Assembly (NCBI GenBank): GCA_002917075.1
Contig: NTMA01000012.1
Location: forward strand, 434,001-498,000
Length of the DNA stretch: 64,000 nucleotides
Source of the DNA: Hawksworthiomyces lignivorus
Taxonomy: Eukaryota; Ascomycota; Sordariomycetes; Ophiostomatales; Ophiostomataceae
Direction of reading: 5' to 3'
Shown: piece by piece, positions 10,740 through 23,163 of the stretch
Position numbering within the stretch: position 1 is the stretch's first letter
Layout of the letters: each line of letters begins with the position of its first letter
Made by a program: the position numbers and the translations under genes
Notes under the pieces: model-generated
The model's input: the letters and a program-made list of their open reading frames with translations, nothing else
Told to the model about the DNA's origin: nothing
Database searches by the model: none

Positions 10740-13700
10740 TGTTAATAAAAGACTTGGAGGCTTAAGACTCTAGCTCAGCACAGTAGGACTATCATGATTG
10801 ATCTATAAGAAAAGCTTTCTCTATTAAAGATTCAAGTAGTAATGGGGATTTTGCTTTTAGACAAAGCGACTCTTTCAGGGCCTTTATATGCAGGGAAACA
10901 AAGAATCAAAGAAACTCCAGTTGCTGCATCAGTCTGCATGTCTTCCTTTCTATCTGGTTCTTCGTATTTTCTTTGATGCCCCTCACATCCCAAGTCAGGG
11001 AAACAAATGAGTTGTTGTCACAGAAAACCCATCCTCTGACTTTGCGTTTGGCATCATGCCTAGAGACACGTCGATCCGGTGGCGGAAGACATGTGTATGC
11101 TTCTTTCGACTCGCAGGGCTTGGTCATATTGTTTGTTGCCCTCTTTAACGGCGTGTCACTGAATACGGGTATTGACAGTAGTCCAAACAAAAAGAGCAGT
11201 AATCTTGCGAAAACGGAACAGGAATGGTTATGAAAGGCGATGTTAGTATGATCATCTGTAGGACAAATCGCGGATATCTTGCTCTTTCATAATTTCTTGT
11301 TGAACATGCAAACGGAGCAAGTCGGTGAGGCGGCCTATCTAAGGCTAGTATCATCGGATCAAAGAAATCATCTTCGTCGTAGATTTCGGTTTGCTCAGGG
11401 ACCAAAGCGGCGACCCAGATATAAAGATACAAATGAAAGATAACCCTCTTTTAAGGAAAAAAAGGAGAGGGTCGCGTCTTGAGACACTGCCATACATGAA
11501 TACAGGGAAGTACGCTGGTTGGTTCAATACTAGGCTCAGTCTTGTTAGAAGCGTTTGTTTGTTTTCGTTGCCCCTTTGGAATATTTGGCCCCTGGCTTGT
11601 ACTACAGTGGTTCACTTCTGGAAGAGATGTGGACGGCTATATGCTACGCAATAGTTGCCAAAATGAAATCTATACATTCATAGAACCCCCCGTTACACAG
11701 ATTCCTCTTTTGCAGAATTGTCTCTCTCTCACGTGTATCAAGACGTGCTATCGAAGATGATGCAGATATGCAAACAGACAGACAAGCACAGAACTATTCT
11801 TCTGTGTCTCAGTAGACGAACACATGAGAGCATACTTTAAACGAAAGAAAGAAAGCCAATGAGCAGAAAAAAGGGGTAAGGAAACAAACAATATGCCGGA
11901 AAAAACCAGCAGTAGATGATTTAACACTCAAAAGACGAGATAGCCAAGATTCCATGTATCACCAAAAACTCATATATCGAAATAGAAACGGAGAAAAGAT
12001 AAGAATGGTCTTCTTTTCTCACAATACTCTGTTTGCATTCTTAACCATTCCCACCTTTGTCCTCAGTGGTGATAGCAGCATACGTACTCGCACTCGGGTT
12101 AAGACGCTTTTGGCTGGTTAACGAGGTTGCTTGGATGAAGACACTCACGATTTATCAGAGCGAAATCATAATATACTTTTGAAAGGGTTTGCAATTTTCA
12201 AGACAGCACAAAAGAAAGTGGAAAAGTTTATGGCGGATTGGGTGGTAATTCATCGACTATTCAGGCATAAGTGGCCGTGGAGTAAGACATTGACAACGCC
12301 ATCAACTTCATTAAACCTCTGTTACAATTTTCAAGAACAAGTCGATACAACTAAGCTAGAATAGAGAAATAGATAATATGCAAGATGCAAGCGGTCTCTG
12401 TTTTAACTCATTCGCTGCTTCAGTCCTCTTTTACGTGTATTTCTATTATTTGGCAATGCTCTCTCATAGGATATAGCACCAAATCGCTTCGTTTCTATTT
12501 CTCTAGAGTGTCCGTAAGAAAGAATTTTCCTTTGGTTTTTCAAAGAGACAGTCCCACAGAGTGAAACGGATGCGCTATATTGTCACAAAATTTCCCATCG
12601 AATGAATTAGAATCTACCTGCTCTAAGATGAAGACAGGCATGAGGAGTGTTTTCAGAGGCAACCCGAAATAGAGGCAATTTAAGGTGAAGGCGAGACAAG
12701 AATTACTCGCCTCCCTCTTTACACTGTCAAACTGTTTTATCTCCCAGGTTAAGAAATGAAATCTAGAGATTTCATAGTTGCAGTCAGGAGACAAAGCTTG
12801 ACATGCCGATGCCAACAAATACAACTAACCAGACTAATTACAGCACACGGATGAGGAACAGGAGCGTCACGTCATAGAAATAGCGAGCAAAGGAGGACTA
12901 GGTATGAAGAATAACAGCTAAATACCCTGTAATTATTGCCTTTTAGAGATGATATGGCTACGAAAGATGACTAAAAATGAGACTACTGATATTCTCGTTC
13001 CATGCATCAATGCTATGGCGAGAATTTATATCCTATTTGATTTTTCTGGTACAAGACTTATCGCGTGGCCCTCACAGAATGAATAGGATGGCAGTGTGAG
13101 TATGGAAAGCAACATATCTTTCATCACATACTCAAAGCATCTACGCAAACAGTCATGTTCATGGCAAAGGACAGAGATAAATTCATCCGATGCAGGATAT
13201 AAGCAGCTTGACACGTACATCTAATGTACGTCTTTTGGTGAGGCCACCGCGTAGCAACTATAGTAATGCATAGGTCCTTCTACATAAAAGTATAATCGAG
13301 GAGAATCTAATGCATTCTAGTAACTCTCCATCTCGTGCCTACAAGTCCGCACCGCTGTACGTCGTACCAATACGGTTGCATAGGCTTGATTCATGAGTGT
13401 GGCATGAGACGATAGCAAACTAACGATTAGTGGTTAGTATAATAAAAGGAGAGGTAGTAGTATGGCGTAGACGAACCTTGAGCATATTGCAATGCTATCG
13501 ATAATTCCTGTAAAATTGTCCAGCTGCTTCATAAGGCTACATGGATAAGCCCGGACGGTGACACAATGCGGCATATATATGGCAAGCTTTGAGAAAGCTA
13601 GAGGAAGAAAAAAAAGACAAAAAATCATTTATGCGATCTTTTGTCTGTCCGTCATCACGCGAAATCCTGCTTGTTCAGATTTGATTCTGTGAAGGCCAGC

Positions 13701-16511
13701 CTGCTAAGGAACTTATTACTGTTTCTTGTTCTTGTCCGTAGACTTTATTATACTCAAAGAATTCGAAAGTAGCACATGAAGGACATGAAGTCATCAACTT
13801 AGAGAATCTCTGAAGCAATTTCGCCTGACTGAGCATGAACAACTATGGCTCATTTGTTGTCAGAGAAGCTCTGATCCGTAGAGCGCTTGCCGTGGTCCGA
13901 ACTGCCCTCTAAAGACAATATAGGCGTCTAAGAAGATAGATACCTCTCTGTGGTCAACTTCCAAGGAGGTAGAAACAGTAGACAGCAGACTACGAGTCAC
14001 AGAGCTCGCCTCTTTGCAAGAAGTCAGCGTGAGCATCTTTACGTCCTTTGCTACCTTCCACAGTCGGCAACCTCCTCAGCTCTAAGTGAAACAATAGATT
14101 TAGATTGGAGCATAGCCCTCGGTTGATTCTATTATCGGATTGTATTATGCCACATTTTGCAGCCTTTCTTTCAGGGCATCGGCGTGATGTGTGCTCGGCT
14201 GGGACAGATCAGCTTTAGCAGGATAGGCGCGTCGATTTCCGCACTGATTTTGTTTCGATGCAGGAGTTTGTGATTCAGTAAATCATATACCTCACTTGGC
14301 GACTTAGCTGCAGAAACGACGTTCGACATTCCTTATGTGCGGACCGAGTACTGATATTAGCTGAACCACATCTGGTAATAAAGACGAAACATTTCGCAGA
14401 ATTTCTAGCAATCAGTCGAGGTTAGATTCCCAAACACTTTCTACTAAATGAAATGACGAACACCGACAAGGATATGAAAGCCTCTGGAAAATATGATGCA
14501 TCGTATCTAATGCAATTTCTTGGTGGATAAGGATTGAAGCCGTCTCATGTTGTATAAATTGCTCGTGCAACGATCGCGAAAACAAAGCAGCATGTAATGC
14601 AATGGTGATATCTTCCGAAATCAGGCTTCTTTCCATCTACGCAAAATAGCAAAAAGAGTGATGGCCGCCATGTGCAGAAGATGATGGGCAAACGACTGCT
14701 ATGGTGATGGGTTGCGATTCTCTCCGATCAGCGAGTGTGGGTGAACAGTCCGTATTAGCGGCGCTTTTGTTGTCAAATTCTATCGCAGCTTTCTGAATAG
14801 CGTGGCAAAACCTGCATAAATAAACGCGTGTTGATACATTACATCGCCGCCTGGCGAGGATCTGAGGAAGGCGTCGCTGGTCGCTGTATTTCGGGTTGTG
14901 TGATGAACCAAGAGCGAAATAGAACACAAGACCTCGTCTCCTAGTGGCATGGCGCCCAGAACGCCAAAGGCAGAGAAACCCTGTCTTGATAGGAGATAGT
15001 CGGTAATCGTGTCTTGTTTGTGTTCCGGTTGGTAAATCATGGAAATAGGTCACCGGCCTTCTTTAGATCACGATTTCCATTCCATTCTAGATAACAAACT
15101 GCAGGTACAGAACATTCACTTAGGAGGCACTGTGTCTGCTTCAGATCGATTATTTAGATGGATTGAGAAGGAAATACTTGAGTGGAACTGTTTGCGAGGT
15201 GTGGTTGTCGATCGCGATCAGATAAGGAGGACTATATGTCTATCGACCCGTGCTTACTCGCCATTAAAACGGCCTCGGTTTTCGACCATAAACAGCGAGG
15301 AAATAGAATAAAAGAGAAAACGATGTCAAGACTGAAGGGTAGAGATAGGTAAGAGCGTGATAACGCAAAGGAACTCTAAAAACATCAATAGATTGATAAA
15401 CTTCATTTCCGTCCAGGGGAAACCCATGCAATTTCTTCCGCACAGGTGCCCGCCCATAAGCTTGGCTTGCTTAGTTACGCACATATTGGGTACACCAGCC
15501 GTATGCTAATGCACTTTTGGAATCAAGTAGAACGTTACCGTAAGGGAATTTAGCAAATCAGTCCAGCCCTATCTGAGACAGTGCTAGCGACAGTAACTAG
15601 GAGAAGGGGACCGACGAGTGGGCACAAGCCACAAAATTGTACGAGTACGAGTTTCCCATATCCACTCTGGCTCCGCAAGTACCATTTGTGATCTTAATAC
15701 GCCTAGACACTGTGTCCCTGTTTCTGCCGTTTTAGCTACTTCATTCTTAGGGCAAAAAGGCGCAGGAGACGCCATTGAAGACCGGTCCACTGCACTCGCA
15801 GATCACTCTCGCTTATGACTTATATAGACCAAAATATCCGTAGCTTGAAAACGGTGCAGACGCGATATTAGGCGACTAACATGTTGTCAGATGGAGTTTA
15901 AAAACAAGGTTTAAGACGAAAAACCGAAACATACATTCTTCGGATCCGGAGCAACACCGAACCCTTAGTTCTTTGTGTGGGGAGTCTGCGGTGTAATTGT
16001 TGCTGCGGCGCTGTAAAGCCGTGGAGCAAAAACAAGCTCCCAAAGTAAAATCCTATTAATGCATTTGATCCAGATATGTGTCACACCTGAAAGTCCTGGC
16101 GTTGGCTTGCCCAACAAAGTGACTAGAAGATATTGATTTTGTATAAGCCTAGGGGTCCTTGCGATAGAGCTGGAAGGCGACGTTGCGCTTTTCCCAGGCT
16201 TATGTGTCTTACCCAGGAAGTTAAGTATCCACTTCGTAGGGAGATGATTTTTACACAGTCCTTTCGTCACACCACGACAATATTTCTTTTCGGTTCAAGA
16301 CAAGTACTATTTACACAATAGGGGTATGAACTGAGATAGACAGAAAAATCTGAGGCGAGATAAAAAAAAAAGATTAGGACAAAAAAGTGACAAAGAAAAA
16401 ATAAGTTAATAGAAAAACCAAGACGAATAAAAAAAAACGAACAAGAAACCCAGGCTAAGATGACTCGTGCGTGAGCAAGCAAATTGCTTGCGGCGAGGAT
16501 ACCTGAGGCTG
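10740..16511. other. 5.8 kb AT-rich gene-poor block
   Basis: The longest gene-free stretch of the window. ORFs are short, stop-rich and scattered on both strands. The only hint of coding is a set of adjoining minus-strand frames at 14412-15040 (separate entry). I saw no terminal repeats, transposase or reverse-transcriptase motifs. It could be old, point-mutated repeat DNA, but I cannot demonstrate that by eye. Confidence 0.45.
14412..15040 (-). pseudogene. Possible degraded or spliced coding remnant
   Basis: Three neighbouring minus-strand frames look more protein-like than the surroundings: one starting at 15040 (MIYQPEHKQDTITDYL), an overlapping one ending at 14637 and one from 14636 (MERSLISEDITIALH). 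An internal TTTATGCAG could be an acceptor, but I could not assemble one frame with consistent phases. No family recognised. It may be chance. Confidence 0.2.
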
Positions 16512-18470
16512 CTAATACATCACAAAAGCAGCAGCAGCAAAGCCAAGAGCAGCAATGCAGCTCCCCCGGCTGTGGAGATTTTTCCCTGCACTAGATATGC
16601 CTTGTGACGCGCTGGCCACAACTGGAGTCGGGCTATTCATATTCATGCTGCTCATATCCATTCCGCTCATATCCATGCTATCCATGTCCATTGTAGTCAT
16701 TCCAGCGGGGTCGGCCATAGTGTCGCTACTGGATGTCTCTACATTGACAGCATTATTTTTGCTTGCATCTGCTTCGGCAGCTGAGATCTGACCAGGGCTG
16801 CCACCAAAATTTCCAATGAATTCCTCGCCGTTATCGTCGCTATTGCCGGTGCTGCTAGCCGTCGAGTCAGAACCGTAAGAAGACGAATCAGCGCTATCTG
16901 AGCCATAAGAAGGCGACCCCATGTTGCTAGAGCTCATCATGCTGCTGCCAGTTGTCATTTCAGTCCCAGCAGCGTTGCTGTTGCTACTGCCAGCATCGGC
17001 GGTCGGAATTTGGCCGGGAGTGCCACCAAAATTTCCATTAAACTCGGCACCATTGCCGTCGTTGCCAGCACTAGTGCTAGCGCTACCGCTCGTTGACCCA
17101 GAGCCATAGGAGCCTGCGCGGCTTCCACTACTAGCGGCGCCAGCGTTGTTGTTATTGTTGCTGTTGTTGTTCCCAATGCCAGCAATTGTAGCTCCTGGGG
17201 GCAATCCTGTTGCCTTAGCAGCTAGGGCGCTAACTACAGCAGTGTAGGCAGGCTTTGGCTGTAGGTTTTCGTCGAAGAGACAGGCGGAGCCCGTGCCAGG
17301 GAACGTGCTTGGGATCCAGCTGTACTTGTCAGTGAACTCCCAGGCTACAATGCCAACGCACTGTGGGACGTCCAAGCAGGCGCCAACCATGCTGGCGTAA
17401 TCCGTCGATTGCTGCTGAATCTCGGCGGCCGAAGGTGGCAGAGTCGTCTGGCGCACGTCTAGCTCAGTGATAGCTACTTCGAGGTTTAGTGCTGTGAACC
17501 GGCTAAGCACGCTAGCCATTTGCTGGCGGCTGGGTGTCTGGCCCGTAGTCATGTGGCCCTGGAAGCCGACGCCGTCGATGCGCGCCCCGGCTTGGCGGAC
17601 AAGATTCACAATGGCAAGGGCAGAGTTGGTTTTGTTTTGGTTAAACTCGAGGTTGAAGTCGTTGTAGTAGAGACGTGCGTTGGGGTCAGCAGCCGCCGCA
17701 GCGAAGAATGAAATGGGAATAAAATCAGTGCCAAGGGTGTTAAAGAAGACTGAGTTGCGGAACGTGCCGTTGTCGTTCAGCGCCTCGTTTACTACGTCCC
17801 AGCTATAGCACTGGCCCTTGAAATGCCCGACTACGTTGGAGATGTGAGTTTGGATAGCAGCCGTCAGAGTTTGGCGCGTCCATGCCGTCGTAGAGACTAT
17901 GACGTTAGCTTTCGCCTCTGAGAAACCGTTCTCTCCCCCCTTTCCTCAAGCAAATATCTCCCCTTCTGTCTTCGCCTCTCTTCTTCATCCCGAATACGTA
18001 CTGAATTTTGGCAATTGCTGGAACCAAGTCAAGGTGTGGCAGCGGAACATTTGCTGGTTCGAGCGTGAGAGGCTGCGAACACGGTCTGGGTTGTTGAAAA
18101 TAAAATCGTCCTGCGTCGGCTCTGTTGGTTGCCATTTCTGACTGTTTTCTGGGACGAGCAGGCCAAATTCGTTGCGATCGTTGACAATCTGCATGTATGC
18201 GGAGTCGTTAAAGAGGTTTGTGTCGGTGGCCGTGCCAAAGAACAGCTTCCCGTTAGCTACAGCTAGCGTGTGCAGACCAATTGCAGTCAAGTCGATCGTG
18301 GATCCTGTCGATGCACCAGATGCGGCCGGAGGTGCTGCACCAGCAGCTGAAGCTGACGTCCCAGAAGAACCCGACGAAGCAGAGCCATATGAACCATATG
18401 ACTGCGCAGAAACGAGCGAAGAGGCGCTGACCAGCAGCCCTGATAAAACGAGGGACGACAGGCGACTCAT
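16512..18470 (-). CDS. GH10 endo-1,4-beta-xylanase with Met-rich tail and GPI-type signal
   Basis: Two exons (complement of 18002-18470 and 16512-17896) give 617 residues. The donor is GTACGT and the acceptor GTCATAG, with a GCTAAC branch point. GH10 enzymes hydrolyse internal beta-1,4 bonds of xylan outside the cell. A signal peptide covers about residues 1-22, then a Ser/Gly-rich stretch, then the GH10 barrel (about 55-365). The acid/base Glu is E194 in WDVVNEALN and the nucleophile is E301 in ITELDVR; their spacing of about 107 is normal for the family. After the barrel comes a long Asn/Ser/Gly linker with two copies of an NFGG(T/S)PGQI cassette (about 438-458 and 512-534), then a Met/Asp/Ser-rich segment (about 550-578). 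The C-terminus has small residues followed by a hydrophobic run ending AAAAFVMY, as in a GPI signal. No cellulose-binding domain is seen. Confidence 0.93.
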
Positions 18471-21468
18471 AGCTTAGATTAATTTAAAAAGAAAGAAAGA
18501 AAGAAAATGCAAGCTTTTATCACGAAAAAATAATGAGTGACGTGAACTCAAGATAAAAGGAAAGGAAAGGAGACACTATTCTCCAGACGAGTAGCGCATC
18601 GTTTCTTTTGAAAAATATCATGAAATAAAATAAAAAAGAGGCGGCATCATCGTTTATGTGGCATCTCGTCTTCTCTCCGTTTCTTACTATGTCTCTTTCC
18701 TTACAAATGCCCCTTCACTCACGATTCTCTCAAACAACACTTCGATCGGATTACTGCGACCCAGAAAGCCGTAGTCTTTGGACCGTGTGGGTTGTTAGAT
18801 ACGGAGGATTTTCGGATTTCACAGTCTACAATCATATGGCCGGGTTGTTTAACAGTGTTTTCTCTGGTCTTCTGTACGCTGTCTCTATTGTCTCAACGCC
18901 AAGATGCTGGATTTTCCTAGAGCCGCGTTTCATCTTTTTGTTGTCTAGGAGTCACGTTCCAAGTAGATAGAAATAACATAAAGTGACAATAAATACCCTC
19001 AAATGGATTTCCAATTGGCCTGATTCATTTCCTCTTTGTCTCATTGTCAATAATTCATACTCTCGTTTAAAAATAGTGCCGGCAGTCCGATTTGTTAAGC
19101 TCGGCGATGGAAAAGGGGTTGTTGGGGCTGCATGGAGCCGCACAGCTAGACAGCAAATGTGGTGCCGTTTTCGCCTCTTCTCCATACAATAAAGGCACAA
19201 ATGTATCATCATCTGCACTTTTTCTATATCTGGGTTCGGTTTCTCTGCATTTTCTTGCATTTTTTTTCTTCTACCGTCCTAGTGTTTTATCTTGCCAGCG
19301 TAGTCGGTAAAATTGCGCTGTGTTTCGGCCAAGGTCCCCAGACGGTGAGGATCAAACGCATAGAGCACAAGGGTGCATCATGCCCAATCTTTTGAAAATT
19401 CCTCATCTTTTAATATTGCTTCTATTGTTACTGTCTATATTTGCAAATAATTGCTCTCGCGCTACATTTTTGTCTTGGCAAAGCTTGTTGATGTTCTTAA
19501 TTGAAGCACTGGAGCACTGGAGTTCGCCAAGCCGCAGACTCTACCATACAACTCTTTCTAGAAGAGAAAACGAAACAATGCGTTCTTGCGTTTATTTTAC
19601 TCTAAAAAATAAAACCAACATAAAAACATTTGAGAGAAAAGGATGAATCTCCATCTGTCGCAGCTTTATTGAGTGTAGGCTAAGTCCTCCGTTTGTTCGT
19701 CACAGCATTCAATTGCTTCACCTTTGCCTTGTTTCCCCTCAAGTTTAATAACCATTGTTTTATCCTAGCATTTGTTCGTAGTGTTTTTCCTCTAGTATTC
19801 GCTTTTCTTTACATGATTCGTATTCTTTGAGAGATTAAGTTGAAGGCTAAATAATATCTTAGCATCTGTAGTGAAGAGAGGTAAAAGGTAAGATTCCCGA
19901 TTTTATTTTGTTAGAAAGCACAAGTCAACTCCGTGATGGCAGCTATACCCGACGAAACTTTTGCTATTCATCCTATTTTGCTCTCTTTCTCGCCTCTTCG
20001 TACGTAACGACTTGTCCGCCTCATAAATTATGATGTAGAGATGATTTTCCACTTTACCATCAATACTGACTACTTGTCCTTCCACTCGCATATCAGAAAC
20101 ATCTGTGTAATGCAATATTGGCTGAGACGTACCGTTTGGTCAGATAGACAGGAACTAACGAAAGACCATCTAGCTACCCCATCTCATTCACATTGGGACG
20201 GAAAGAGTATGGAAAATTCTCCGGTCGATCAGTTAAGTCTATGGGGTAAAAGCAGTCCGATTCCGATGTTGGGTCAAGTTGTCCCCGAGATTGGTAATCC
20301 GGGGCTATGTATACGATAGAGGGGGACTGCAAACCAGACTGGGCTGCCCAGTGAGCAGCAAGTGACTACATTTACGCAGCTTTTACGTATTTCGACATGG
20401 AGCCTGTCTCATGCGAGAGCTTTCTTTTGCTAAACTCCATTCTAGCGGTCATGCAGCACCTCAGTTGACTGCAAAGAATATGCTCTGGCCTTTCTCTTCT
20501 ATCTTTTGACTTCCTTTTTTGCTTGATTTAGTATAGAAAGTATGTTTGTTCTAGGTGAATCTTTTTCCAAAATTGAGCATACTTACATCATCACGGTAAC
20601 TTAATTGTGATACTGTTTTTGCCCAAAAGGTGCACAGAAAGCATGTTCTAGACCAGTTCCAATCTCGGCTCTCACCTTTTCCCCTTCCTATTACACTCCG
20701 CCTAAGACACTTGTCAAAGGCAGCCTCAAAATGGCGTGTAGCAGTCAGCCTTTAAGTGTCAAAGGTACCTAGCAGTCAGAGATTGAACACAAGGTGACGC
20801 TGTCAGCTGTTGAAGAACAGATAAAATGGGAGAGAACAACGGAAGACGTGCTCAATCTATACGGCTCTTCACGTCTAATATTTTCGGGGGCTTTCCAGTG
20901 GCTGCGGCTTTACCTCATCCCAGTTCATCCGCGATATATTGCGTTCAAGTAAAGGCTGAATCCAGCTTTTTTGGTCTCCATCTTATTCTTCCCTTCCCTT
21001 CTTCCACGAAGGACGTTCCTTTCTAAATCACTCTGTCCATAAAGTCGCTTGGAAAATGGAAAACAAGTAAAATGTAATGGTAAGGTTTAAAGGAGGCAGT
21101 ACTGAACGCGGACGGCGAAACCAGAGGTGAACAAATGCGCCCGTGGGGCAAAGACAACGACATGCTGTTCATACGAGCCATGACTTGATTTTACGGAGGC
21201 CAGAGAAAAGGACTAAATAGAAAGAGAAGATCCTATACCCTCCCAATATTCCCTTCCACAGCCTGGCCCGCCTTTGGCTGGGCACAACCTCCACTCCGTA
21301 GACTTACGTTTGCTATTTTCTTGAGCAAGGGCTACAGGTTCAGTTTGGTTCTATTTTATTTTGTCCCTTTGTTAATTCGCCACGATCAATTCAACAACGC
21401 AGCCTGCGAACTGAGAGATCGGTAGCAGAGGCTTAGTCGAAGCATGGGCGAAAGGCGACAGCAAGAAG
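18471..21468. other. 3 kb spacer upstream of the xylanase and the secreted Cys-rich gene
   Basis: This is the divergent intergenic region between the xylanase (minus) and the next gene (plus). A GAAA repeat sits just upstream of the xylanase ATG (about 18490-18506). ORFs here are short and unremarkable; I see no gene. Confidence 0.5.
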
Positions 21469-22933
21469 ATGCGTTACCGGCCGCTTGTCGCGCTGCTTGC
21501 CGGCACTGTTATTCCCGTTGCAATGGGAGCAGCTCTCGACGATTCTAGGAACCAGCGCAGTGCCCGTGTCCCCGAGGCTCGCAACGTCGACAACGTCGAT
21601 CATGCAAACCACTGCCCCCACGACAATCTCCTCCGCTGCCTCATTCGCAGCCCAGTATTAGCTTATACATTCTGTAGCTGGTCTGTCGGCATCTATCCAA
21701 CGCCAATCACGATTTATTCGACTGTGACCATACCTCCGTTATTGTCCACAGCATCCACATTCTCGTCCTCTCCGGCGTCACAACTACCAGCATCAGCAGC
21801 TTCGACATCCTCAGCTCCGTCAGTAGCACCAGATGATCCAGCGCCACCAATAATGTAAGCAGTCTCTATTTTTAGCATCCCGACACTTTGGTTAACCAGC
21901 ACATCACAGAAGCAGTGTTCCGCCCCGAGCGACTGTCACAGTCACCCAGACATCCACAGATACGCTTGTCCAAACGGAGACCAGCACAATTACACTAGAA
22001 CATACGCAAACACAGACCACTACTGATACAGTGATCCACACAATTAGTGTCAGCGTTCTCAGTACCATTACAGCTACTGCTCAAGGCAATAGCAATAACA
22101 GCATTCTCAGTAATGGCACATACAATACGCCCACTCCGACGACCCCTTTGCGTTTCTTGCGGGCCGCGCGGCACACCCCGAAAACATCCCTAGAGTGTCT
22201 GGACGATCTGCAGCCCACTGCTACAGACATCACCAGCGCGTGTGCATGTTTCTCCTCCAGCCAAGTGCCGCCCACTACTACTGCCACCATCACTGTAGTG
22301 CAAGGGGCGCCAACATGTCGTCCGGGCGGCCAACCTACGTTCCCCAACTGTTTCAATGACTTCCATCCGTATAACTGTGGCACCGATCACGTAGGGCAGA
22401 TTGCCTGCTCGTGTGCGCTGACGACCGAGGGCACCGCACAATGCACGTTGGGGGACTACGAGCGGGACAATGCGTGCACAACATCCGACGACTGTGCAGA
22501 CGGATGGTATTGCACGACAATCGACTGTTTCGGAGACGGGGTGCCGTCTGTATGCACAAAACGATGCCCAGTAATCTTTGCCGGAGGATACGGGAACGGT
22601 GGCGCCGGTGGCAGCGGTGGCAATGGCGGTAGTGGAGGCAATGGTACTGGGGACGGCGATGGCAATAATGGTAACGATGGTGGGGATGACGGTGATGGAG
22701 GAGACGATGATGATCCTGGCGACGACGACGATGCCATTGCGGCATCGGCCACCGGCACTGCTTCTCCTCTCGGCTCTCCTGTGAGCAGCGATATAACCAG
22801 TCACCCAACCCATCATCCACACCATCACGCCGCCAACCGCAATCTCAGTATTATAATAATCAACAGCATTAATGGCATAGGCAGCGGCCGTGCCATATCA
22901 CCAAATCGAAAAAAGACACAGAAAACACCTTAG
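21469..22933 (+). CDS. Secreted Cys-rich protein with Thr/Ser stalk and Gly/Asp/His tail
   Basis: Exons 21469-21854 and 21910-22933 (donor GTAAGC, acceptor CATCACAG, phase 2) give 469 residues. A signal peptide is clear (MRYRPLVALLAGTVIPVAMG). A Thr/Ser-rich stalk with repeated VTxTxT motifs likely carries O-glycans. A Cys-rich module follows at about 225-335: CLDDLQP, CACFSS, CRPGG, CFNDFHPYNCG, CSCALTT, then CTTSDDCADGWYC and CTKRC, which resembles small EGF-like or DxDC repeats. The rest is low complexity: Gly/Asn-rich, then Asp-rich (GDDDDPGDDDD), a His cluster (HHPHHHAA) and a basic end. I do not recognise a named family. A cell-surface adhesin-like role is an inference from composition only. 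The very C-terminus is not a convincing GPI signal, so a further intron near the end is possible. Confidence 0.75.
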
Positions 22934-23163
22934 CTGGGAAACTTAAACACGGGCAATTCTAGTGATAGGAGAGGGATTAGCAGCATGTTTTTGGGTTTGA
23001 TTTTTAGCATTGTTTTTCATACGGGGCAGCGAAATACACAAAAAAAAAGTGCATGTCATTCTTAGTCGATCCTTTATGTAGGCATTGATGTTTCTTTTTT
23101 TTTCTCCCTATTCTTTCGCGCAGCCTACAAGCGACAATGACTTGCATAAGAAGCGCTATTACT

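Noticed and set aside
10765..10850. tRNA-like A box (TAGCTCAG) with a weak B-box-like GATTCAA
   Set aside because: No acceptor or anticodon stem can be paired; the spacing and B box are poor. A similar A-box word near 29346 also has no partner.
22081..22828. Several overlapping minus-strand ORFs opposite the secreted Cys-rich gene
   Set aside because: They mirror the Gly/Asp repeat tract; the plus strand has signal peptide, intron and cysteine pattern.
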